A stretch of 64,000 nucleotides of DNA, taken from the NCBI RefSeq assembly GCF_018129995.1, contig NZ_JAFCKS010000009.1, positions 1-64,000 of the forward strand, read 5' to 3'. Below are positions 20,419 through 28,772 of this stretch, in pieces. A program made the position numbers and the translations under genes. Under the pieces are notes generated by a model. It saw only the letters and a list, made by a program, of their open reading frames with translations. It searched no databases and had not been told where the DNA came from. The stretch comes from Bradyrhizobium sp. SZCCT0153 (GTDB lineage: Bacteria > Pseudomonadota > Alphaproteobacteria > Rhizobiales > Xanthobacteraceae). The first letter of the stretch is position 1; each line of letters opens with the position of its first letter.

Positions 20419-21792
20419 ATGTCCGTCGTCGCCGAGTTGCTTTACTCGCGCCGCGCACCGCAGGTCGCGGTGCTGGCGCTGATCTCCTTCAGCTTCGCAG
20501 GGTGCAGCGCCGACATGTCGTCGCGGCTGTCCCAGTCGAACTTCTCCAATCCCTTCGCGTCCGAGCAGACCGGTTCGGTGCAGCAGGCACCGCCGCCGCA
20601 GCGTGAGCTGCCGCAATATTCGCGGCCGCAGACGCAGTCCGGCTATTACCAGTCGCAGCCCTTGCCGCCGCCGGCGGTATCCGCGCCGCAATCCTATCCG
20701 GTTGCGGCAGCTGGCGTGTCCGGAGGCGGCCGCGGTATCGGCTCCTACGCACCCCCGGCACAGCCGCATCTGGAGACCACGGCCACCGTGCCGCCGCGCT
20801 CGGTCGCGGCCGCCCAGCCAGCCGGCGGGACCAAGATCATCGTCGGCACCAGCGATACGCTCGACGTGCTGGCCAGGCGCTATCACGTCACGCCGCAGGC
20901 GATCCTTGCCGCTAACGGCTACAAGGGTCCGCGCGCACTGTCGCCCGGGCAGCAGATCATCATCCCGCATCCGGCCGCGACCGCGCCGGCGATGGCTCCC
21001 GTCGCCGCGGCGCCGGCGCCCGCTGCGAGGCCGGTTGCGGCCGTCGCTGCCGCGCCGGGCACCTACTTCGTCAATCATGGCGATACGCTCGCCAGCATCG
21101 CCCGCAAGAACCATATCTCTACCGCCGAACTCGCCCGTGCCAACGGCCTTGCGCCGTCGACCAAGCTCAAGCTCGGCACCAAGCTGACCGTGCCGGGTGC
21201 CAAGACCGCAGCTCTCACTGCGCCGGTTGCTGCGTCTCCCGTCATGGCCGCCCCCGTCGCGGGGACGCTGCAGCCCGTTGCTGCTGCGCCCGCTACCAAG
21301 ATGGCCGCTGCTGCCGCGCCGCTGCAGAGCGCGCGCCTGGCCCAGGCCACGGCCAATGTCGAGGAAAAGACCGCCGAGGCTCCGGCGAAAGCGGCGGAGA
21401 CCACCAGCGCGCTGCCGACCTTCCGTTGGCCGGTGCGCGGCAAGGTGGTCACGAGCTACGGCGCCAAGACCAATGGCAAATCCAATGACGGCATCAATCT
21501 CGCGGTGCCCGAGGGTACGCCGATCAAGGCGGCAGAAGACGGCGTCGTCGCCTATTCCGGCAACGAGCTGAAGGGTTACGGCAATCTGGTCCTGGTTCGG
21601 CACTCCAACGGCTACGTCACCGCATATGCCCATGCGAGTGAGCTGTTGGTGAAGCGCGGCGATACCATCAAGCGCGGTCAGGTCATTGCCAAGTCGGGTC
21701 AATCCGGGGAGGTGGCGTCGCCGCAGCTCCACTTCGAGATCCGCAAAGGATCGAGCCCGGTTGACCCGCTTCAATTCCTGAACGGCGCGTGA
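20419..21792 (+). CDS. NlpD-type lipoprotein: two LysM and a degenerate LytM (M23) domain
   Basis: A 457-residue lipoprotein with a signal ending in SFAGC (lipid-modified C29), a Pro/Gln-rich linker, two LysM domains (about 137-180 and 214-259), a long Ala/Pro linker and a C-terminal M23 domain (about 340-455). In the M23 domain the first zinc motif HxGxD is replaced by NDGIN, while AYAH and LHFE persist. This matches E. coli NlpD, an activator of cell-wall amidases rather than a hydrolase, so an activator role is inferred. The position after surE and pcm supports it. DipM-like function is the main alternative. Confidence 0.88.
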   Translation: MSVVAELLYSRRAPQVAVLALISFSFAGCSADMSSRLSQSNFSNPFASEQTGSVQQAPPPQRELPQYSRPQTQSGYYQSQPLPPPAVSAPQSYPVAAAGVSGGGRGIGSYAPPAQPHLETTATVPPRSVAAAQPAGGTKIIVGTSDTLDVLARRYHVTPQAILAANGYKGPRALSPGQQIIIPHPAATAPAMAPVAAAPAPAARPVAAVAAAPGTYFVNHGDTLASIARKNHISTAELARANGLAPSTKLKLGTKLTVPGAKTAALTAPVAASPVMAAPVAGTLQPVAAAPATKMAAAAAPLQSARLAQATANVEEKTAEAPAKAAETTSALPTFRWPVRGKVVTSYGAKTNGKSNDGINLAVPEGTPIKAAEDGVVAYSGNELKGYGNLVLVRHSNGYVTAYAHASELLVKRGDTIKRGQVIAKSGQSGEVASPQLHFEIRKGSSPVDPLQFLNGA

Positions 21793-21834
21793 GGCCTGCG
21801 CTTCAGCGGGGTACACTTCCGCCACATACGCGCT

Positions 21835-21893
21835 GTCATCGCCCGCGAAAGCGGGCGATTCAGTAGAGAATCCCCGCTTTCGCGGGGAATGAC
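21835..21893 (-). repeat. Double-palindrome REP-like element, copy 2 (inverted, short spacer)
   Basis: This carries the ATCGCCCGC/GCGGGCGAT palindrome at 21838-21859 and the TCCCCGC/GCGGGGA palindrome within 21869-21890. Read on the minus strand it has the same order and the same GTC...GAC borders as the copy at 16218-16317, but the spacer is about 9 bases instead of 50. It lies between the convergent NlpD-type and DUF815 genes. Confidence 0.75.
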
Positions 21894-21918
21894 AGTTGTG
21901 GGTGGCTTCGGGCTCCCG

Positions 21919-22923
21919 CTACGTCGCTGCCAGCTTCACGCCCAGCCGCCCGGCGAGTTCCTGCACGAACTGCCAGGCGACGCGGCCCGAGCGGGAGCCG
22001 CGCGTAGTCGACCATTCCAGCGCCTCGCGCTCCAGCGCCTCGTCGTCGACCTTGATGCCGAAATGGCTGCAATAGCCGCGGACCATCGCGAGGTATTCGT
22101 CCTGGCTACAGCGGTGGAAGCCGAGCCACAGTCCGAAACGGTCCGACAGCGAGACCTTTTCCTCGACGGCTTCGCCGGGATTGATCGCGGTCGAGCGCTC
22201 GTTCTCAATCATCTCGCGCGCGAGCAGGTGGCGGCGGTTGGAGGTGGCGTAGAGGATGACGTTCTCGGGCCGGCCCTCGATGCCGCCTTCGAGCACGGCC
22301 TTGAGCGACTTGTATGACGCATCATTGCCGTCGAAGGATAGATCGTCGCAGAACACGATGAAGCGGAAGAACGAGGCGCGGAGCTGCTCCATGAGGGCGG
22401 GCAGGCTCTCGATGTCCTCGCGGTGGATCTCGATCAGCTTCAGCCTGTCGGCCGGTCTGCGCTCCGCGTTGATGCTGGCGTGTGCGGCCTTCACCAGCGA
22501 CGACTTGCCCATGCCGCGCGCGCCCCAGAGCAGGGCGTTGTTGGCAGGCAGCCCGCCTGCGAAACGCTCGGTGTTCTCCATCAGGATGTCGCGCATCCGG
22601 TCGACGCCCTTGAGCAGGAACAGCTCGACGCGGCTGACCCGCGGCACCGCCGCGAGGCGGCCGTCCGGGTGCCAGACGAAAGCATCCGCCTGCTTGAACG
22701 ACTCACGTTCGACGGCGGGCTTGCCCTGGGCGGAGAGGTGCGCTGCGATGATCTCCAGCGCGCGGACGATACGCTCCTGGGAGAGGCCGGAAGCAGGCTT
22801 GGAAACTGCCTTTAAAACGGCCTTGGGGGCTGCCTTGGGGCGTTTTGCCGCGACGCGGGCAGGCTTCGTGGCAGGGGTGCGGGGGCCTTTGCTGGCCGGG
22901 CTTTTGCTTGGTTTTTTGGGCAT
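21919..22923 (-). CDS. DUF815-family AAA-type ATPase
   Basis: A 334-residue protein with a basic, Ala/Pro/Lys-rich N-terminus (residues 1-45) and a P-loop ATPase core: Walker A GARGMGKSS (K140), Walker B FIVFCDDLSF (D193-D194), then SLKAVLEGGIEGRPENVILY and the sensor-like YATSNRRHLL. These are hallmarks of DUF815, a widespread family of unknown biochemical role often annotated as ATP-binding protein. The ATG at 22923 is preceded by AGGAAC. It is divergent from yajC, so the 181-base gap should hold both promoters. Confidence 0.9.
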   Translation of the reverse strand: MPKKPSKSPASKGPRTPATKPARVAAKRPKAAPKAVLKAVSKPASGLSQERIVRALEIIAAHLSAQGKPAVERESFKQADAFVWHPDGRLAAVPRVSRVELFLLKGVDRMRDILMENTERFAGGLPANNALLWGARGMGKSSLVKAAHASINAERRPADRLKLIEIHREDIESLPALMEQLRASFFRFIVFCDDLSFDGNDASYKSLKAVLEGGIEGRPENVILYATSNRRHLLAREMIENERSTAINPGEAVEEKVSLSDRFGLWLGFHRCSQDEYLAMVRGYCSHFGIKVDDEALEREALEWSTTRGSRSGRVAWQFVQELAGRLGVKLAAT

Positions 22924-23104
22924 GTCCGAAGTTCCTGAGAATGCAGCCTTATCGGGCCTGACGGCGCGCCGCAAGGTGGCCAAAAGGGCGGTCTGGCAGC
23001 GTTGCAATTGGGGCAATGGCCGCTATAGTCCGCGCGAATTTGACCGAGCCGGTCGCCTTTGAGGGCCTGACCGGCTTTCCCCCGTTTCCACGAGGATCGT
23101 CCGA

Positions 23105-23485
23105 ATGCTGATTACCCCTGCGTATGCCCAGGCCGCGGGCGCCGGCGACACCAACAGCATGTTGATGTCGCTGCTGCCGTTCGCCCTGATCTTCGTGATC
23201 ATGTACTTCCTGATTCTGCGCCCGCAGCAGAAGAAGGTGAAGGACCATGCCGATCTCGTGAAGAACATCCGCCGCGGCGACACCGTGGTGACCTCGGGCG
23301 GCCTCGTCGGCAAGGTCACCAAGGTCGTCGATGACGACCAGATCGAGTTCGAGATTTCCGACGGCGTGCGCGTGCGGCAGATGCGCCAGATGATCTCCGG
23401 CGTTCGTGCCAAGGGCGAGCCGGCCAAAGAATCCGCCAAGGATAGCGCGAAGGAAAGCGCCAAGGACGACAGCGCGGCGAAGTGA
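23105..23485 (+). CDS. yajC: Preprotein translocase accessory subunit YajC
   Basis: YajC associates with SecDF in the inner membrane. The 126-residue protein has one membrane helix (LLPFALIFVIMYFLIL), followed by RPQQKKVKDHADLVKNI and the small beta domain GDTVVTSGGLVGKVTKV, which are the family hallmarks. The C-terminal 25 residues are a repetitive Lys/Glu/Asp/Ala/Ser tail (ESAKDSAKESAKDD). It leads the yajC-secD-secF cluster, with a gap of about 47 bases to secD. Confidence 0.95.
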   Translation: MLITPAYAQAAGAGDTNSMLMSLLPFALIFVIMYFLILRPQQKKVKDHADLVKNIRRGDTVVTSGGLVGKVTKVVDDDQIEFEISDGVRVRQMRQMISGVRAKGEPAKESAKDSAKESAKDDSAAK

Positions 23486-23532
23486 GCGCTTCCGCGAGCA
23501 TCTCAAGTCTCCCGATCTGACAGGTCCAGTCG

Positions 23533-25137
23533 ATGTTGTATTTCACGCGGTGGAAAGCGCTGGGGATTATCCTGACGGCGCTGATCGTGTGCCTCTGCGC
23601 GGTCCCGAATTTCTTTCCCGAAGCGCAGGTCAAGACCTGGCCCGGCTGGGCGCAGCGCCGGCTCGTGCTCGGCCTCGATCTCCAGGGCGGCTCTTATCTG
23701 CTGCTGGAGGTCGACGGCGCTTATGTGAAGAAGGAGAGGCTCGACCAGGTCCGCGACGACGTTCGCCGGACGCTGCGCGATGCGAAGATCGGCTTCACCG
23801 GCGGCGTCACCGTGCGCAATGACGCGGCCGAGGTTCGCATCACCAAGGAATCCGACGTGCAGCCCGCGCTCGCCAAGCTGCGAGAGCTGTCCCAGCCGCT
23901 GGGCGGGCTGATGGGATCCAGCGGTCAGCGCGACCTTGACGTGACGGACGCCACCGGCGGCGTGATCCGCCTGAGCATCCCGCAGGCCGCGATGCTCGAC
24001 CGCATGCGCAAGACCATCGAGCAGTCGATCCAGATCGTCGAACGCCGCGTCAACGAACTCGGCACCGTCGAGCCTGTGATCCAGCGTCAGGGCAACGACC
24101 GCATCCTGGTGCAGGTGCCCGGCCTTCAGGACCCGACCCGCCTGAAGGAACTGCTGGGCAAGACCGCGAAGATGGAATTCCGCATGGTCGACACGTCCGT
24201 GCCGCCGGATCAGGCGCAGCAGGGGCGGTTGCCGCCGGAATCCGAGCTCCTTATGAGCGCCTCGCCGCCGCCCACACCCTATGTGGTCAAGAAGCAGGTG
24301 CTGGTTGCCGGCGGCGATCTGACCGATGCCCAGGCGAGCTTCGACCAGCGCACGAGTGAACCGGTCGTCAGCTTCAAGTTCAACACCTCGGGTGCGCGCA
24401 AGTTCTCGCAGGCCACGCAAGAGAACGTGGGGCTGCCCTTCGCGATCGTGCTCGACAACAAGGTGATCTCGGCGCCCGTCATCCGCGAGCCCATCACCGG
24501 CGGCCAGGGCCAGATCTCGGGCAGTTTCACCGTGCAATCGGCCAACGATCTCGCGATCCTCTTGCGCGCCGGCGCGTTGCCGGCGCCTCTAACGGTCGTC
24601 GAGGAGCGCACCGTCGGTCCGGGCCTCGGCCAGGACTCGATCGAGAAGGGCGAGCTTGCTGCCTATGTCGGCTCGATCCTGGTCATCATCTTCATGCTGC
24701 TGACCTATCGCCTGTTCGGCGTGTTCGCCAACATCGCGGTGGCGATCAACGTCGCGATGATCTTCGGCCTGCTGTCGCTGCTCAACGCCACGCTGACGCT
24801 GCCCGGCATCGCCGGCATCGTCCTCACCGTCGGCATCGCGGTCGATTCCAACGTGCTGATCTACGAGCGCATCCGCGAGGAATTGCGCGGTGGCCGCAAC
24901 GCGATCTCGGCGATCGACGCCGGCTTCAAGCGGGCGCTCGCGACCATCCTCGATTCCAACATCACCACCTTCATTGCCGCCGCGGTGCTGTTCTACATCG
25001 GGACCGGTCCGGTGCGCGGCTTCGCCGTGACGCTCGGCATCGGCATCATCACAACGGTGTTCACCGCCTTCACCCTGACGCGGCTGATCGTCGCCGGGTG
25101 GGTGCGGTGGAAGCGGCCGCAGAGCGTGCCGATCTAG
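23533..25137 (+). CDS. secD: Protein translocase subunit SecD
   Basis: SecD uses the proton-motive force to help SecYEG complete protein export. The 534-residue protein has an N-terminal membrane helix, the first periplasmic P1 region starting with GLDLQGGSYLLLEVD, and a C-terminal five-helix RND-type membrane block that includes GIVLTVGIAVDSNVLIYERI and REELRGGRNAISAIDAGF. Start and length agree with the family. It is followed ten bases later by secF. Confidence 0.97.
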   Translation: MLYFTRWKALGIILTALIVCLCAVPNFFPEAQVKTWPGWAQRRLVLGLDLQGGSYLLLEVDGAYVKKERLDQVRDDVRRTLRDAKIGFTGGVTVRNDAAEVRITKESDVQPALAKLRELSQPLGGLMGSSGQRDLDVTDATGGVIRLSIPQAAMLDRMRKTIEQSIQIVERRVNELGTVEPVIQRQGNDRILVQVPGLQDPTRLKELLGKTAKMEFRMVDTSVPPDQAQQGRLPPESELLMSASPPPTPYVVKKQVLVAGGDLTDAQASFDQRTSEPVVSFKFNTSGARKFSQATQENVGLPFAIVLDNKVISAPVIREPITGGQGQISGSFTVQSANDLAILLRAGALPAPLTVVEERTVGPGLGQDSIEKGELAAYVGSILVIIFMLLTYRLFGVFANIAVAINVAMIFGLLSLLNATLTLPGIAGIVLTVGIAVDSNVLIYERIREELRGGRNAISAIDAGFKRALATILDSNITTFIAAAVLFYIGTGPVRGFAVTLGIGIITTVFTAFTLTRLIVAGWVRWKRPQSVPI

Positions 25138-25147
25138 GAGCCTGATC

Positions 25148-26167
25148 GTGACTCACACCGTTCTCATCGGGCTCGGCATCCTGATTGCCGTCCTCACCGT
25201 GGTTGCCGCGCTTGGGCTGCTGCCGTCGCTGCGCATCGTTCCGGACGATACGCATTTCGACTTCACGCGTTTCCGCCGCATCAGCTTCCCGATCTCGGCG
25301 GCGCTGTCGATCGTCGCCATCACGCTGTTCTTCACCCACGGCCTGAATTTCGGCATCGACTTCCGCGGCGGCACGCTGCTCGAGGTGCAGGCCAAGTCCG
25401 GCACTGCCGACATCGCCGCGATGCGCACGACGCTGGACGGCTTGCGTCTCGGCGAAGTCCAGCTCCAGCAATTCGGCGGTCCCGCCGACGTTCTGATCCG
25501 GGTCGCGGAGCAGCCGGGCGGCGACGCCGCCCAGCAGGAGGCGGTGCAGAAGGTCCGCACCGCGCTGGGTGATTCCGTCGACTATCGCCGCGTCGAGGTG
25601 GTCGGCCCGCGAGTCTCCGGCGAGCTCTTGGCCTACGGCATGCTCGGCCTGATGCTCGCGATCGTCTCGATCCTGATCTATCTCTGGTTCCGGTTCGAAT
25701 GGCAGTTCGCGCTGGGAGCCATGATCGCCAACGTGCACGACATCGTGCTGACGATCGGCTTCATGTCGATCAGTCAGGTCGATTTCGACCTGACCAGCAT
25801 CGCGGCGCTCCTGACGATTCTCGGATATTCGCTCAACGACACCGTCGTCATCTATGACCGCATCCGTGAAATGCTGCGGCGCTACAAGAAGATGCCGATG
25901 CCGCAGCTGCTCAACGAGTCCATCAACTCGACGCTGTCGCGTTCGATCATCACCCACTTCACGGTGACGCTGGCGCTGCTGGCGCTGCTCCTGTTCGGCG
26001 GTCATGCCATCCACAGCTTCACCGCGGTGATGATGTTCGGCGTGGTGCTGGTCGGCACCTACACCTCGATTTTCATCGCGGCGCCGATCCTGATCTATCT
26101 CGGCGTCGGCGAGCATCGCGAGGATGCGCCGGATACGGCTACGCCGGCGAAGAAAAACAAGGCATGA
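25148..26167 (+). CDS. secF: Protein translocase subunit SecF
   Basis: SecF pairs with SecD. The 339-residue protein has a first membrane helix, LNFGIDFRGGTLLEVQ as the start of its short periplasmic domain, and the conserved membrane block GYSLNDTVVIYDRIREMLRR followed by the INSTLSRSIITHF segment. Hydrophobic residues upstream of the usual first helix (TVLIGLGILIAVLTVVAALG) suggest an extra N-terminal membrane segment compared with E. coli SecF. The Mth938-domain gene follows about 50 bases downstream. Confidence 0.96.
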   Translation: MTHTVLIGLGILIAVLTVVAALGLLPSLRIVPDDTHFDFTRFRRISFPISAALSIVAITLFFTHGLNFGIDFRGGTLLEVQAKSGTADIAAMRTTLDGLRLGEVQLQQFGGPADVLIRVAEQPGGDAAQQEAVQKVRTALGDSVDYRRVEVVGPRVSGELLAYGMLGLMLAIVSILIYLWFRFEWQFALGAMIANVHDIVLTIGFMSISQVDFDLTSIAALLTILGYSLNDTVVIYDRIREMLRRYKKMPMPQLLNESINSTLSRSIITHFTVTLALLALLLFGGHAIHSFTAVMMFGVVLVGTYTSIFIAAPILIYLGVGEHREDAPDTATPAKKNKA

Positions 26168-26218
26168 TCCGAACCGCATGCCCTCGCAGGAGTTTACGGG
26201 GGCAGGAAGCCCATTCGG

Positions 26219-26611
26219 ATGAAGCTGATGGCCGGCGATCCCAACGCACCGCATTTCCCTCGTTCGGCACCGATCGAAGCCTATGGCAAGGGCGGCTTCG
26301 CCTTTGCCGGCATGTCGCATCGAGGCTCGCTGCTCTGCCTGCCTGACGCGATCTGGGCCTGGGACGTGACGGACCCGGCGAGTATCGATCGCTATTCGCT
26401 GGATCGGGTCTTCACGGCCGCGAGCAGCATCGACACGCTCCTGATCGGCACCGGAACCGGCGTGTGGCTGCCGCCGCCGGACCTGCGGCAGGCGCTGAAG
26501 GCGGCGAGGGTGGTGCTGGACACGATGCAGACCGGCCCTGCCGTGCGCACCTACAACATCATGATCGGGGAACGGCGCCGCGTCGCGGCCGCGCTGATCG
26601 CGGTGCCATGA
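26219..26611 (+). CDS. Mth938-domain protein, NDUFAF3 homologue
   Basis: A 130-residue soluble protein of the Mth938 (DUF498) fold: GGFAFAGMSHRGSLLCLP, then LLIGTGTGVWLPPPDLRQAL and a final segment typical of the family. The human member NDUFAF3 is a mitochondrial complex I assembly factor; the bacterial role is unproven. It follows secF and overlaps the next gene by four bases (ATGA), and that next gene is a homologue of another complex I factor. The conserved linkage of this family to secDF in Alphaproteobacteria is established knowledge. Confidence 0.88.
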   Translation: MKLMAGDPNAPHFPRSAPIEAYGKGGFAFAGMSHRGSLLCLPDAIWAWDVTDPASIDRYSLDRVFTAASSIDTLLIGTGTGVWLPPPDLRQALKAARVVLDTMQTGPAVRTYNIMIGERRRVAAALIAVP

Positions 26612-27471
26612 GCAGCACTGCGCCGGCGCCCGACACCGTGTCCTTCTGCGCCGACCTCGTGCGCAGCCACGACTTCTCCCGCTATGCTGCGACCCTGTTC
26701 GCGCCCGCCGCGGAGCGCCGTGCGCTGCTGGCGCTTTATGCCTTCAATGTCGAGATCGTCCGCGTCCGCGACCAAGTGAGCCAGCCTTTGCCTGGCGAAA
26801 TCCGCCTGCAATGGTGGACCGACATGCTCTCGGGTCATGTCCATGGCAGCGCCGAGGGCAATCCGGTGGCGGCGGAACTGCTGCGTGCGATCCGCGATTT
26901 CGACCTGCCGGTCGAGCCGCTGTCGCTGCTCGCCGACGAGCATCAATTCGATCTCTACAACGATCCGATGCCGACAATGGCTGCGCTCGAAGGCTATCTG
27001 GCCGCGACTTGCTCGGCATTGTTCGAGCTTGCGGCCCGGATCATGGTGTCACCTTCGGAAGCTGGCGAGCATATGGCCCGTCATGCAGGCTTGGCCCAGG
27101 GCATCGTGCAGGTGATTGCCAATCTGCCGCGTGATGCGGCGCACCGGCAATTGTTCCTGCCGCAGCAGCTGCTGGCGAGTCACGATTGCAACATGGAGGA
27201 TGTGTTCGCCGGCCGGGAGACGCCGAACTTGCGCGCCGTGCTGGACCAACTCGCGGGCGAGGCACAGCAGCATCTGGCAACGGCCTCGTCATTGCTGGCG
27301 GAGGTGCCGGCGTCGGCACGGCCGGCGTTTCTGCCGCTGAGCCAGGTGCGGGCCGACCTCAAGCGCCTGTCGCAGCCAGGGCGCAATCCGTTCACGCCGC
27401 AGTCCTCGTCGCGGTTGCGCACACTGTGGACGTTGTGGCGGGCTTCACGATCCCGGGAATTTACCAAATAG
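26608..27471 (+). CDS. Squalene/phytoene synthase-like protein, NDUFAF6 homologue
   Basis: A 287-residue member of the all-helical trans-isoprenyl synthase fold. It resembles the divergent NDUFAF6 branch: RRALLALYAFNVEIVRVRDQ, GEIRLQWWTDML and LADEHQFDLYNDPMPT. The Asp-rich DxxxD motifs needed for diphosphate chemistry are weak or absent in the places expected for real squalene synthases (for example EHQFDLYND), so a non-enzymatic or altered role is likely. It is translationally coupled to the Mth938 gene, which supports a respiratory complex I assembly role by analogy. No carotenoid or hopanoid genes adjoin. Confidence 0.85.
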   Translation: MSSTAPAPDTVSFCADLVRSHDFSRYAATLFAPAAERRALLALYAFNVEIVRVRDQVSQPLPGEIRLQWWTDMLSGHVHGSAEGNPVAAELLRAIRDFDLPVEPLSLLADEHQFDLYNDPMPTMAALEGYLAATCSALFELAARIMVSPSEAGEHMARHAGLAQGIVQVIANLPRDAAHRQLFLPQQLLASHDCNMEDVFAGRETPNLRAVLDQLAGEAQQHLATASSLLAEVPASARPAFLPLSQVRADLKRLSQPGRNPFTPQSSSRLRTLWTLWRASRSREFTK

Positions 27472-27516
27472 CGGTTGGCTTATCGCCTCGAGCCGCCAAA
27501 TGCCCTATGCTGTCCT

Positions 27517-28761
27517 ATGGCTGAGTTGTCCCCAATCACGTCCTCCGGTCTCAGCGGGTTTCCGGTCGCACCGGGCGACATTCATGCCGCCGCCGAGACC
27601 ATCCGCGGCGCCGTCATCGAGACGCCCTGCGGCTACAGCCGCACCCTGAGCAACATCTGCGGCTGCGACGTCTGGCTCAAATTCGAGAACCTCCAGTTCA
27701 CCTCCTCGTTCAAGGAGCGCGGCGCGCTCAACCGCCTCGCGGCGCTGACGCGGGAGGAGCGTGCGCGTGGCGTCGTTGCGATGTCGGCGGGTAATCACGC
27801 GCAGGGCGTTGCCTATCACGCCAGGCGGCTCGGCATTCCCGCCACCATCGTCATGCCGGTCGGCACGCCCATGGTGAAGATCGAGAACACCAGGCACCAT
27901 GGCGCTGAAGTGATGGTCACGGGCGCAACGCTGGAGGAGGCGGCCGCTTTCGCGCGCAGCCACGGTGAAGCCCGCGGCATGATCTTCGTCCACCCCTATG
28001 ACGATCCGCTCGTCATCGCGGGGCAGGGCACGGTCGGGTTGGAGATGCTGAAGGCGGTGCCGGAGCTCGATACGCTGGTCGTCCCGATCGGCGGCGGCGG
28101 GCTGATCAGCGGCATCGCCATTGCCGCGAAATCGATCAAGCCGTCGCTGCGGATCCTCGGTGTCGAAGCCTGGCTTTATCCCTCAATGTACAACGCCATC
28201 CATGACGGCAATCTGCCGGCTCGCGGCGACACGCTGGCCGAAGGTATCGCCGTGAAATCGCCGGGCAAGATCACGACCGAAATCGTCCGCCGCCTCGTCG
28301 ACGACATCGCGCTGGTGAACGAGGCCGAGCTGGAGCGTGCGGTTGCGACGCTGATCTCGATCGAGAAGACGGTGGTCGAAGGCGCCGGAGCCGCCGGCCT
28401 CGCTGCGCTGATGTCGGATTCGACCCGATTTGCCGGTCAGAAGGTCGGCCTCGTCCTGAGCGGCGGCAATATTGATACGCGGCTGATCGCATCCGTGCTC
28501 ACCCGCGAGCTCGCCCGCGAAGGGCGCCTGACTCAGCTGTCGCTCGATATTCCCGACAGGCCAGGCCAGCTGGCCGCTGTCGCGACGCTGCTGGCCGAGG
28601 CCGGCGCCAACATCATCGAGGTCTCGCACCAGCGCACCTTCTCGGACCTGCCGGCCAAGGCGACGTTGCTGCAGCTCGTCATCGAGACCCGGGACAGCGC
28701 CCATCTCGACGAGGTCATGGCGAGGCTCGGGGCATCCGGGTTGAGCGCGCGCTGCACCTGA
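27517..28761 (+). CDS. Threonine ammonia-lyase (threonine dehydratase) with ACT domain
   Basis: This 414-residue PLP enzyme converts threonine to 2-oxobutanoate and ammonia. PLP-binding K66 lies in TSSFKERGALNRL, the Gly-rich phosphate loop is PIGGGGLISG near residue 190, and a single C-terminal ACT-type regulatory domain begins near LSLDIPDRPGQLAAVATLL. This shorter architecture resembles the ~400-residue ilvA/tdcB-like type rather than the 510-residue E. coli IlvA. The ATG at 27517 is chosen over one at 27475 that would add a poorly coding leader. It closes the co-directional run that began at yajC. Confidence 0.93.
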   Translation: MAELSPITSSGLSGFPVAPGDIHAAAETIRGAVIETPCGYSRTLSNICGCDVWLKFENLQFTSSFKERGALNRLAALTREERARGVVAMSAGNHAQGVAYHARRLGIPATIVMPVGTPMVKIENTRHHGAEVMVTGATLEEAAAFARSHGEARGMIFVHPYDDPLVIAGQGTVGLEMLKAVPELDTLVVPIGGGGLISGIAIAAKSIKPSLRILGVEAWLYPSMYNAIHDGNLPARGDTLAEGIAVKSPGKITTEIVRRLVDDIALVNEAELERAVATLISIEKTVVEGAGAAGLAALMSDSTRFAGQKVGLVLSGGNIDTRLIASVLTRELAREGRLTQLSLDIPDRPGQLAAVATLLAEAGANIIEVSHQRTFSDLPAKATLLQLVIETRDSAHLDEVMARLGASGLSARCT

Positions 28762-28772
28762 GCGGCGCGGCA

